Numbered from the stretch's first letter, positions 1 to 6,452 are shown. The stretch: 13,245 bases of DNA from JAWBOW01 sp038825775 (GCA_038825775.1 JAWBOW010000027.1:1-13245); one strand, 5' to 3'. Translations and numbers: made by a program. Notes: generated by a model not told the origin, from the letters alone.

Positions 1-18
1 ATTTTTTGTTTTTTGAAT

Positions 19-1146
19 ATGAATATTGATGAGGATTTTAACAAAAGTTTTGATTTGTTTAAACATCATAAAAAAATAATTATCCCCACAATTCTGTCAA
101 TAATTATCCCCCTAATTCTCTTTACAGCATTTTTTCAATTTAGTAGTTTTGGAAGAACACTTAAAGATTTAATAAATGTTAGTCAAGAAATTCAATTAAG
201 AAAAGAAAATTATTATGAACAAAGAAATTATGAAATTTATAAAAAACTTGAAGAGTTAAGAGAGTATGAAGAAAACTTGTCAAAGTTAGAGGGACCAGAA
301 AGAGATAAAAGGTATTTAGAATATTTAGATTATAGCTCTAAAATTTATAAAGAAATTTATGGTTCTGAAGAAGATTTTAAGAGAAATCTTTCAGAAGACG
401 AAAAATATAGAGAATTAAGAATGAAAGCAGATTGGTATTTAGATTATAAAAATTGGCTCACTCCTAAAAATATTTTACTTATTATAATATTTTCTTTACT
501 TTCTCTTTTTTCTCATATTTATTTTACTTGTATGTCGTATGCTATAATAACCTTAACAATAAAGAATGAAAATATCTCTTTCAAAAATCTTTTAAAATTT
601 ACGAATAAATTCTTTTTAGAATTAATTTTCTTAGAGGTGATAATATTATTCATAATTATTGTTCCAATAGCAATTCTATTTTTGATATTTTTATACATGT
701 TAGTTAATCCTTGGATAGGTCTTTTATTAATTCCTTTTATATTTATTCTTGCATTAATTTATGTTACAATAATGAGTGCTAGATTATTGTATACTATACC
801 TATAATGTACTTGGAAAAAGAAACTCCATTAAAATCAATAAGTCACAGCTTTAAAATAACAAAGCACCATCTTGGACAAGTGTTTGTTATTTTAGTAATA
901 TTATTTTTATTTTCTCTTGTTAATAACTATTTTACTAATCAGGAAAAACAACTCCATCAAACTATATTATTTGGAAATACATTGTTTGTTAAAATAATAA
1001 GTTTGATCTTTTTAATAGTTTTTGTTTTATTAGAATCGTTCGTTACAACTTTTAGAACTACTTTTTTATTTTACAATTATTTTGATTTTAAAAAGATCTT
1101 AGAAACAGATAGAGATTTTCAATTAGAAAAAATCAAAAAGAGCTAA
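19..1146 (+). CDS. Polytopic membrane protein of unknown function with a long charged loop
   Basis: A 375-residue protein with about six hydrophobic segments: one near residues 19-41, then roughly 151-178, 199-229, 234-262, 286-303 and 322-346. Between the first two lies a charged, Glu/Lys/Tyr-rich stretch (about 50-148) that is probably helical. The segment ETPLKSISHSFKITKHH (about 268-284), just before a membrane helix, resembles the conserved cytoplasmic motif of archaeal and bacterial multi-pass families related to the GlpQ-type membrane domain and DUF975-like proteins; this is a weak family hint only. I chose the ATG at 19. A TTG two codons earlier is possible, and the frame stays open to the left edge, so the true start could lie outside. 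The stop overlaps the stop of the convergent deacetylase gene by four bases. I cannot assign a function. Confidence 0.75.
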   Translation: MNIDEDFNKSFDLFKHHKKIIIPTILSIIIPLILFTAFFQFSSFGRTLKDLINVSQEIQLRKENYYEQRNYEIYKKLEELREYEENLSKLEGPERDKRYLEYLDYSSKIYKEIYGSEEDFKRNLSEDEKYRELRMKADWYLDYKNWLTPKNILLIIIFSLLSLFSHIYFTCMSYAIITLTIKNENISFKNLLKFTNKFFLELIFLEVIILFIIIVPIAILFLIFLYMLVNPWIGLLLIPFIFILALIYVTIMSARLLYTIPIMYLEKETPLKSISHSFKITKHHLGQVFVILVILFLFSLVNNYFTNQEKQLHQTILFGNTLFVKIISLIFLIVFVLLESFVTTFRTTFLFYNYFDFKKILETDRDFQLEKIKKS

Positions 1147-1979
1147 TCCTTATTTATTTCCTTATCAACAATAAAAAGCTCATTCTTTCTAACCATTCCA
1201 AACAGCAACGCTCTTAAAAAAGGTTCTCTTATATAAGATAATTGTGATTTGTAAGCAAGGACAGCTTCTAATTTTTTTGATTGTTCTTCATTATCCAAAA
1301 GAAGTTTATTCCAAGTATAATCAAAACTCAATAATCTTGTAGGCGGCAGCATGTACTTATCAAAAGAAGAGGTTTTTCTTAAAGAAAATATTGGTTCTGG
1401 ATAGTTTGGAAAATGCACTAAATACTCATAGAATGTTATGTTTTTTTCATAAAGTTTTTCTTCAACTATTAACTCCTTTAATATTTTTCCAGCAGTTTTG
1501 TGGTCTGTATGAAAATCCTTTGTTGTTGGAAATAATATTATTGTTGGCTCAACTTTATTAATTATGCTCATAAATTCCTTTTTTACCTTTTTAGGATTTT
1601 GTTTTCTTAAAGAGTTATCTGGATAATTTAAGAAGTAAATATTTTCTTCTTTAACTCCAAGCGTATTTGTTGCTTCTAACAGCTCATCATACCTTTTTCT
1701 CTCTTCACTTCTCCAATTTCCGTTCATTAATATCACAATGCTTACACTAGCATTCTCCTTTAAACTTTTAATAATATAACCTCCTGTTGCTATGGTCTCA
1801 TCATCAGGGTGTGGAGCAAAAACTAAAACTCTATCACTACTTGTTGGAACTTTTACATCAGGAATAAATATTATTGTTTGTTGTGGTAACTCCCTATAAT
1901 ACCAATTTATTGTTGCTATAATTATTAAAATTAAGAAGACAATTCTTATAACCAAATTTTGAATTTTTTTCTTTTTCAT
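1143..1979 (-). CDS. Membrane-anchored PIG-L/LmbE-family zinc deacetylase
   Basis: This 278-residue protein belongs to the GlcNAc-PI de-N-acetylase (PIG-L/LmbE, PF02585) family, which removes acetyl groups from N-acetylglucosamine-type sugars using one divalent metal. The hallmark APHPDDE lies at about 55-61 (His57 and Asp60 as metal ligands, Asp59 as general base by analogy with MshB), and the second motif HTDH lies at about 157-160. A Lys-rich N-terminus followed by a hydrophobic helix (about 9-25) looks like an uncleaved anchor. Positive-inside topology would put the catalytic domain outside the cytoplasm, so a surface glycan or glycolipid is a plausible substrate (inference). The ATG at 1979 is preferred over a TTG three codons upstream, because it gives a normal KKKK-anchor start and leaves 12 bases after the preceding gene. 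It is the last gene of the four-gene minus-strand operon. The exact substrate is unknown. Confidence 0.88.
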   Translation of the reverse strand: MKKKKIQNLVIRIVFLILIIIATINWYYRELPQQTIIFIPDVKVPTSSDRVLVFAPHPDDETIATGGYIIKSLKENASVSIVILMNGNWRSEERKRYDELLEATNTLGVKEENIYFLNYPDNSLRKQNPKKVKKEFMSIINKVEPTIILFPTTKDFHTDHKTAGKILKELIVEEKLYEKNITFYEYLVHFPNYPEPIFSLRKTSSFDKYMLPPTRLLSFDYTWNKLLLDNEEQSKKLEAVLAYKSQLSYIREPFLRALLFGMVRKNELFIVDKEINKD

Positions 1980-1991
1980 AAAAACCAAATT

Positions 1992-2576
1992 TTACTGCTT
2001 TTCTTTATTAATCTTTTCTAGATACTTATCATGTAATAATAAAAGCATCTCATTTTCTGGCTTTAAACCTGCTTCTAAAAGATTTTTTAAGAGGTTCTTT
2101 ATTAAATAGTTTCTATTTTCTGTTTCTGTTTCTTTTTTGTTTATTTTAGTATTGAGAAGGTTTTCTATTGTTTCTTTACACATAAAACCCTCATTATTTT
2201 TTATAACGAAACTTTTCTTATTTGCTATAAAACTCAAATCCTTAAGATTAACAATCAGGCTTTTTTTATCATGTTCTTTTTCAAATAAAAACTCTTCTGT
2301 TTTTTTAAAACCAAGACTTAATAGTTCAATTTCTAAAATTTTTTTAATTATACTATCAAAATCAAGTTGCCTTAGTTCCTCAATATCATAGTATTTTAGT
2401 TCTGAAGAATCCTTTTCAACGCTATTGTAAATATTATTAGGGATATTATTTTTGGAAAAATAAAATAACCTTCCCAAGTATTTTTTTGTTCTTTGTCTTG
2501 TTCCGTTTTTAGTCCAAGAGTTCTCAACAAGATAAGCATATTCTTTACCATTATGCTTTTTAACTCTTACAAACAT
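1992..2576 (-). CDS. Small uncharacterised protein with a transposase-like N-terminal motif
   Basis: A 194-residue protein of unknown function. The N-terminus (FVRVKK, then YAYLVENSW and TRQRTKKYLGR, residues 2-36) resembles the first 40 residues of IS1634-type transposases and of many uncharacterised archaeal proteins: a small beta-rich region ending in KYLGR. No catalytic DDE domain follows. The rest is Lys/Glu/Leu-rich and mostly helical, with C-terminal leucine-rich helices (about 155-190), so it is probably a soluble stand-alone protein rather than a transposase. I chose the ATG at 2576, not the longer ORF from 2636, because the longer form would overlap the preceding gene, the conserved block begins right after this Met, and GAGTGA lies just upstream as a possible ribosome binding site. 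It sits third in the operon, 34 bases after the PH-domain gene. Confidence 0.7.
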   Translation of the reverse strand: MFVRVKKHNGKEYAYLVENSWTKNGTRQRTKKYLGRLFYFSKNNIPNNIYNSVEKDSSELKYYDIEELRQLDFDSIIKKILEIELLSLGFKKTEEFLFEKEHDKKSLIVNLKDLSFIANKKSFVIKNNEGFMCKETIENLLNTKINKKETETENRNYLIKNLLKNLLEAGLKPENEMLLLLHDKYLEKINKEKQ

Positions 2577-2610
2577 AGAAATCACTCTTAATTTTTTATA
2601 ATTTAATTTT

Positions 2611-3480
2611 CTAATAGATTGATTCTTCAATAGCAAACCTTAATTCTACAATATCTGCAATATCCTCTTTTGTTATTAAGTTTTGTTCCCTTAACTCCCT
2701 TATTATTTCTCTCATAGTATCCCTGCCCACAATTCTTCTCTTTACAAGTTCAAATAGTATAAGCTTAAAAACATCTCTTGTTTCTTTTGTTATTGGCTGA
2801 ACTCTTGAAATGTTTTTAAAAGTGTTTATTATATCATTACTTGTTGGGTTTTCATTTGTTAGCATTTCTATTATTTCATTAATATTAAACTCAGGCAGCT
2901 TTCCCTCACTCTTTTTCTTTATTTCTTCTTTAAGTTCTCTTTTTAAACCCTCCTTTATGCTACTCCTTAAAATTTCAAAATTTTCTTTTACATTACTAAC
3001 AAAAGGTATTTCTATTGTTTTATCAGCTTCGTAAATCTCAATTATAATCTTGCCAAGCCCAAAAATAAAATTCTTATATTTTACTTTAACAACATTGTCA
3101 TACTTTATTCTTTCATTTCTTTTTAGTAATATTCCATAATTATAAATTAAATGATCTTCTTCTAATTCTAAACTGAGATTATTCACTCTTATTATGCTGA
3201 ACAAAAGATAAGCAGAAGATAAAATTATTAAAATAAAAATTATTGTGTTTGTAATAACAGAAACGAGCTCAGCACCTCCCCTAATTATTCCTGTTAAACT
3301 CAGTATATCAACTAAGGCATACAAAGGGTTTTCTCCAGCAAGATAAACTATTAATTTTGAGATCCCAAAAATTAAGAGTATCACAATTATTACATTAACC
3401 ACACTAAAAAAGAAAACACTGCTTATGCTCGGTTTTATTATCAAATTATTTAATTCCTCTCCTTTGTCTGTTTTTTTCAT
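2611..3480 (-). CDS. Two-helix membrane protein with bacterial-PH-like domain
   Basis: A 289-residue protein. Two hydrophobic helices lie at about 21-47 and 72-97. They are followed by a beta-rich region (about 100-180) that reads like the bacterial PH-2 domain (YdbS-like, PF03703): LSLELEEDHLIYNYGIL, then a polar strand with KYDNVVKVK and an IIIEIYEAD strand. The C-terminal third (about 180-289) is charged and helical, first Lys/Glu-rich, then two or three amphipathic helices. The start ATG overlaps the stop of the NFACT-like gene (ATGA), so translation is probably coupled. Bacterial-PH proteins usually act as membrane-associated scaffolds of unclear role. The coupling to a ribosome quality-control factor is suggestive but unexplained. 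The domain call is from pattern only. Confidence 0.72.
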   Translation of the reverse strand: MKKTDKGEELNNLIIKPSISSVFFFSVVNVIIVILLIFGISKLIVYLAGENPLYALVDILSLTGIIRGGAELVSVITNTIIFILIILSSAYLLFSIIRVNNLSLELEEDHLIYNYGILLKRNERIKYDNVVKVKYKNFIFGLGKIIIEIYEADKTIEIPFVSNVKENFEILRSSIKEGLKRELKEEIKKKSEGKLPEFNINEIIEMLTNENPTSNDIINTFKNISRVQPITKETRDVFKLILFELVKRRIVGRDTMREIIRELREQNLITKEDIADIVELRFAIEESIY

Positions 3481-4547
3481 TCTTTAACTTCCAAAATCAA
3501 AAATTTTTCCTTAAAGTTTATTTCACATATATTAAATTTGTTTGTTGATTTAATTTTTTCTTCTTTTTCCTTATTAGTTATTGGTTCTTTAATTATTTTT
3601 CTAACAATCTCAAATAATTGGTTAAGTTCTTGAAAGTTTTGGTATATGAAATTAATAACAAAATCAATCTCTTTTTGTTCTTCAATAATCTTGTTTATAC
3701 CTTGTTTTTGTATTTCAATAGCTTTTAAAATCTTTTCTTCTTCTTTATCAACAACTTCTTTCTTTGTTATTTTATAAAATTCTTCAAGTGCTGAAGAGTA
3801 ATCTTCAAAAAAAACTCTTTCTTTTCCTTCATAAAACTTGAGTTCTACAGGAACAGCATCTATTGGAATGTTATTTTCATAAACAATCATTGGTTTCTTA
3901 TCTCTTTTTTTAAGTTCTTGTATTTTTGATAACAAAATTTCAACTTCCTCATCACTTAAAAACCTCTTGTTCTTATCAATGCAAGAATTAAGGCAAAGTT
4001 CTTCAGCATAAACCCCACCGAACCCGAGATCAGAAGCAAGGAATTTTACCAATTCTTTGTTCTTATTGTTAAACGCTTCTAAAAATTCATTTTTGCTGAT
4101 TAAAAAAGGATCAATCTTTTCAGGAACAGCATATTTTTCTCCTGTTTTGAACTTCCTGTTTAAGTTTTCGTTTCTTAATAAAAAGAGTATTTTATCTTCA
4201 TTATCACAAATCACTATGTTGCCTTTGTCAAAAAGCTCTATAATGATTTTTTTTGTATTAAAACCTAATTCTAAGATCCTATCAAAGTTAAGTTGTTTAA
4301 TAGAGATTAATCTTTGATTTTTAAATAAAGCCCTAATGGTCTTTGAAACGCCTATAAAGTCTTTTGGAGAATCTTTTGTAATACAAATATAATTAGGAAT
4401 ACTTATTTTAAGAATAGTTTTTGGCTTAGTATCGAATCTTAAATAAATCTCATCATTTTCTTGAAAAGCCTTTTCAAACCGGCTATTAATCAAAAAGCCA
4501 ATCTCTTCAACGAGTTTCATTAATTCGTAACTAGTCAAGTGTTTCAT
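3477..4547 (-). CDS. NFACT/Rqc2-like ribosome quality-control protein lacking the C-terminal half
   Basis: A 356-residue relative of archaeal RqcH/Rqc2/NEMF, which binds stalled 60S/50S-peptidyl-tRNA complexes and in several lineages recruits tRNA to add C-terminal tails. The NFACT-N domain is clear: QLNFDRILELGF (85-96, with the conserved Asp-Arg pair at 89-90), KIIIELFDKGNIVICD, then a Lys/Arg-rich stretch leading to GEKYAVP. The FLASDLGFGGVYAEELC region (about 169-185) matches the helical segment after it. A long charged helix (about 265-340) follows as one arm of the coiled coil, and the protein then stops. Full-length homologues run about 550-700 residues and continue with a second coil arm and the NFACT-R domain, absent here and not encoded next door. 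It is the first gene of the minus-strand operon, with a TATA-like box about 28 bases upstream of the ATG, suggesting a leaderless message. The NFACT-R half may be encoded elsewhere (inference). Confidence 0.85.
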   Translation of the reverse strand: MKHLTSYELMKLVEEIGFLINSRFEKAFQENDEIYLRFDTKPKTILKISIPNYICITKDSPKDFIGVSKTIRALFKNQRLISIKQLNFDRILELGFNTKKIIIELFDKGNIVICDNEDKILFLLRNENLNRKFKTGEKYAVPEKIDPFLISKNEFLEAFNNKNKELVKFLASDLGFGGVYAEELCLNSCIDKNKRFLSDEEVEILLSKIQELKKRDKKPMIVYENNIPIDAVPVELKFYEGKERVFFEDYSSALEEFYKITKKEVVDKEEEKILKAIEIQKQGINKIIEEQKEIDFVINFIYQNFQELNQLFEIVRKIIKEPITNKEKEEKIKSTNKFNICEINFKEKFLILEVKE

Positions 4548-4570
4548 AAAATAAAACGATTTTTCTTTTA

Positions 4571-4579
4571 TTTATAAAT
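4571..4579 (-). promoter_or_regulatory. TATA-like box for the NFACT operon
   Basis: On the minus strand ATTTATAAA is centred about 28 bases upstream of the ATG at 4547. This is the spacing expected when an archaeal transcript starts at or next to the start codon (leaderless). No ribosome binding site is visible before that ATG, which agrees. The call is from position and sequence only. Confidence 0.5.
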
Positions 4580-4754
4580 TTTTATAGTTTTTGTATTTTT
4601 TAATAAAATTTTGATAAAAAACATGATAAATACTCTAATAATTTGTAATTAATAATTTTTAGTTTTTATAATATATTAAATTAAACATATTTAGAAAAAT
4701 ATGTAATTCAAAAGAAGTATATTATTTTAATGTGTCTTACTTAAAACTCAAACA

Positions 4755-4778
4755 AACTCTCACTTTTGATGAATAAAT
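4755..4778 (+). repeat. 24-base element, left copy of an inverted pair
   Basis: AACTCTCACTTTT, then one variable base (G here), then ATGAATAAAT. The same 24 bases occur on the minus strand at 6166-6189 with T at the variable position, so 23 of 24 match. Shorter core copies (CTCACTTTTTAT) occur at 6091-6102 (+) and 6393-6404 (-). The pair encloses the winged-helix gene and both GGACA arrays. Confidence 0.75.
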
Positions 4779-4797
4779 AACAAAACATTAAAAATTT

Positions 4798-4808
4798 ATG
4801 GTGCCCAA
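4798..4808 (+). repeat. ATGGTGCCCAA direct repeat, left copy
   Basis: An 11-base motif identical to 6442-6452 and in the same orientation. Its G/C content stands out from the surrounding A/T-rich DNA, which makes a chance match less likely than for the A/T-only motifs. This copy is followed by a T run (4816-4820) but not by the hairpin seen at the right copy. Confidence 0.6.
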
Positions 4809-4833
4809 AATCTCATTTTTAAAAACAAAAAGA

Positions 4834-4842
4834 TTTTAAATA
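4834..4842 (+). promoter_or_regulatory. TATA-like box for the winged-helix gene
   Basis: TTTTAAATA preceded by a purine-rich AAAAAGA (a possible BRE). It is centred about 25 bases before the ATG at 4863, consistent with a leaderless transcript. There is no ribosome binding site; the bases before the ATG are T/A only. Confidence 0.5.
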
Positions 4843-4862
4843 ACAAATCTCTTTTTTAAATT

Positions 4863-5633
4863 ATGCTTAATATAGAATCCATAGATAGAGCTTTAAAAGC
4901 AGCATTTTTAAAGATAAAAGCAGAGTTTATGAATGTTAAACTTTGGATCGATTTCTTTAATGATAAGTTTATTAAGAACGAATTAGAACATAACGAGATA
5001 AAAGAGATTATAAACGAACAAAATAAAAAACTTGAATTTTTAGTTGTAAAATTAAATGATATAGAAAATAAAACTTCTGTTCTTGAAAAAAATATCGAAT
5101 CATTAAGAATGTCTGAAAGGAAGAATCTAGAGCAAGAAATTAATGAAATAAAAAGCGTTCATAATGATATTAAGGAGTTATTTGAGACACTTAAATTAGA
5201 GCTTTCTAAACAAAAGGACATGATAAGGACACGTCCGGGACATGATAAGGACATGTCAGGACATGTCAGGACACATAAGGACATATCCCAGGACATGAAT
5301 AAAGAGAAAAATTTTCTGCTTGAAAAAGAAATTTTTGAAGAAAAGAATATAAAATATACTAGTGGTCTTTATAAAAAAGAAAAAGCGGTTGTTGAAAAAA
5401 ATGAAAGGATGTCAGTAACAGAGAAGAGTTTATTAAGAATTTTATATGAAACAGATTCGCCCTTAACTTATGCTGATTTATCGAGGATGTTGGGAAGGGA
5501 AGAAAAGACGATTAGAAATGCAATTTATGAGCTCAGAAAGAAAGGTTTTGATATACATGATAAGCTTGTTTCTTCAAAGGAGAAAGCATTTTATCTTCCA
5601 AAAGAATTAAAATTAAAGATTTCTGGCAGGTGA
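4863..5633 (+). CDS. Coiled-coil DNA-binding protein with BirA-like winged helix and repeat-encoded linker
   Basis: A 256-residue protein in three parts. Residues 1-115 are helical with a long coiled coil (about 45-115), probably for oligomerisation. Residues 118-145 form a polar linker of KDM, RT and GH units (RPGHDKDMSGHVRTHKD), encoded by eight GGACA-type DNA repeats. Residues about 184-247 form a winged helix like the HTH_11/BirA type: SLLRILYE, LTYADLSRML, EEKTIRNAIYELRKKG, then a wing ending AFYLP. It has no ATPase, endonuclease or metal motifs, so it is not Orc1/Cdc6 or a rolling-circle initiator. It is flanked by A/T-rich DNA, with a second array of the same repeats just downstream. 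I infer that it binds these repeats, as an initiator, partition-like or autoregulatory protein. The start ATG has a TATA-like box at leaderless distance. Confidence 0.8.
   Translation: MLNIESIDRALKAAFLKIKAEFMNVKLWIDFFNDKFIKNELEHNEIKEIINEQNKKLEFLVVKLNDIENKTSVLEKNIESLRMSERKNLEQEINEIKSVHNDIKELFETLKLELSKQKDMIRTRPGHDKDMSGHVRTHKDISQDMNKEKNFLLEKEIFEEKNIKYTSGLYKKEKAVVEKNERMSVTEKSLLRILYETDSPLTYADLSRMLGREEKTIRNAIYELRKKGFDIHDKLVSSKEKAFYLPKELKLKISGR
5216..5298 (+). repeat. In-gene array of eight GGACA units phased at 10-12 bases
   Basis: GGACA begins at 5216, 5227, 5238, 5249, 5259, 5269, 5279 and 5291, giving steps of 11, 11, 11, 10, 10, 10 and 12 bases, close to one helical turn. The common unit is GGACATGATAA. 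Some units are palindromic: GGACACGTCC at 5227-5236, and GACATGTC at 5250-5257 and 5260-5267. The array lies in the linker-coding part of the winged-helix gene, and its units fall in all three codon phases (KDM, RT, GH), so the conserved entity is the DNA. Likely a tandem protein-binding array. Confidence 0.9.
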
Positions 5634-5640
5634 AAATAAA

Positions 5641-5672
5641 TTTTATTTTTTGTCTTTGTTTTATTTTTATTT
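5641..5672 (+). terminator. T-rich terminator after the winged-helix gene
   Basis: Several T runs (TTTTATTTTTTG, then GTTTTATTTTTATTTG) start eight bases after the stop codon. This fits archaeal intrinsic termination, which needs only U-rich tracts. It would place the downstream GGACA array outside the main transcript. Confidence 0.5.
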
Positions 5673-5688
5673 GTCCTCTTAATTTTAA

Positions 5689-5766
5689 GGACGTGTCCTG
5701 AAAAAAAGGACATGATCGGGACATGATAAGGACATGATCGGGACATGAAAAGGACACATCAGGACA
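5689..5766 (+). repeat. Downstream non-coding array of phased GGACA units
   Basis: GGACA begins at 5708, 5719, 5730, 5741, 5752 and 5762, with steps of 11, 11, 11, 11 and 10 bases. It is preceded by a palindromic variant GGACGTGTCC at 5689-5698, the reverse complement of the GGACACGTCC inside the gene. An isolated TGTCC at 5672-5676 is a further half-site on the other strand. The units GGACATGATCG and GGACATGATAA match those in the gene and have the same orientation. No protein is encoded here on the plus strand, so the array is probably a binding site in its own right. Confidence 0.9.
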
Positions 5767-6165
5767 CGAGTTTTAGCATAAAATTCTTAAAAGATTTAAG
5801 CACAAAACTTCTTGAAATTTTGCCAATATTTAAAATTTAAAACACAAGAAGTAAAAAAACAAAAGACAAATTAATAAAACAAATAGCCTACTTTCAATAA
5901 TATAATTAAAGTAAAATAAATACAAAATAGTATATTATTTAAAAGTATATAAAAAACAGATACTTTTTAATGAAAGTCATTTAATAGTTATATTACAAGA
6001 TATATTTAAAAAAATATCTAAAATATTTAGCAATCATATTACAATCGAACTATGATTTTTTTATAGTTTTGGCATGATTTATTATGATTTCTCACTTTTT
6101 ATTCTAATTCTTAAACACTTTAAAGAATTTTAAACTTATTCTAAAATGAAACTCTAAAATAATAG

Positions 6166-6189
6166 ATTTATTCATAAAAAGTGAGAGTT
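6166..6189 (-). repeat. 24-base element, right copy of an inverted pair
   Basis: Read on the minus strand it matches 4755-4778 at 23 of 24 bases. The two copies are about 1.4 kb apart and point toward each other. A core copy (CTCACTTTTTAT) lies 64 bases to the left on the plus strand at 6091-6102, so two cores also face each other locally, and another minus-strand core lies at 6393-6404. Confidence 0.75.
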
Positions 6190-6441
6190 ATTAAATTTAT
6201 AAAACTCTTTAAAACTCAAAAAATAATTAAAAAATCAAAAATTTGAAAAATATTAAAAAAATCAACATTTTTTGCATTTTTTGTGAAATTTCCTTAAATT
6301 TTTTTATTCTTTTTATTCTTTACCATATTTTTATTTTTAAAATAAAAACAAAAATAAAAATAATCAAAAGTTATAAAAATACACTTTAAAATATAAAAAG
6401 TGAGTTTTGCACTAAAAAGTACTTGTAAAACAACAAATTCC

Positions 6442-6452
6442 ATGGTGCCCAA
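6442..6452 (+). repeat. ATGGTGCCCAA direct repeat, right copy
   Basis: Identical to 4798-4808 in sequence and orientation, 1,644 bases away. Here the CCCAA part also forms the left arm of a hairpin (CCC 6448-6450 with GGG 6463-6465) followed by TTTTT, so the motif may be part of a transcript end at this copy. Confidence 0.6.

Larger units (their letters stand above)
4548..4862. other. A/T-rich divergent intergenic region with motifs shared with the 5.8-6.5 kb region
   Basis: This 315-base gene-free stretch separates two divergent genes and carries a TATA-like box for each. It also holds four short motifs that recur beyond the winged-helix gene: AGTATATTATTT (4716-4727 and 5929-5940), TTAAAACTCAAA (4741-4752 and 6209-6220), a 24-base element (4755-4778, inverted at 6166-6189) and ATGGTGCCCAA (4798-4808 and 6442-6452). 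A small inverted repeat, ACATAT with ATATGT, lies around 4684-4704. I see no coding frame and no RNA gene here. Confidence 0.6.

Noticed and set aside
1980..1988. TTG start for the deacetylase three codons upstream
   Set aside because: The ATG at 1979 begins a normal Lys-rich anchor and leaves a clean gap after the previous stop. The TTG start adds only M-V-F.
1992..2576. Insertion sequence or transposase gene
   Set aside because: Only the N-terminal motif resembles IS1634-type proteins. There is no DDE domain, no terminal inverted repeats, and the gene is part of an intact operon.
2577..2636. Upstream Met for the small KYLGR-motif protein
   Set aside because: It would overlap the preceding gene by 26 bases and adds 20 residues outside the conserved block. 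The ATG at 2576 has a better upstream context.
4863..5633. Orc1/Cdc6 or rolling-circle replication initiator
   Set aside because: There is no Walker A/B, no HUH motif and no catalytic Tyr. The protein has only coiled-coil and winged-helix parts, so an initiator role would have to be of a different kind.
5533..5757. 74-codon minus-strand frame opposite the downstream array
   Set aside because: It is open only because the GGACA repeats lack stops on that strand. It runs into the winged-helix gene antisense and has no sensible protein composition.
5216..5766. CRISPR array
   Set aside because: The units are about 11 bases with no spacers between them, far shorter than CRISPR repeats, and no cas genes are nearby.
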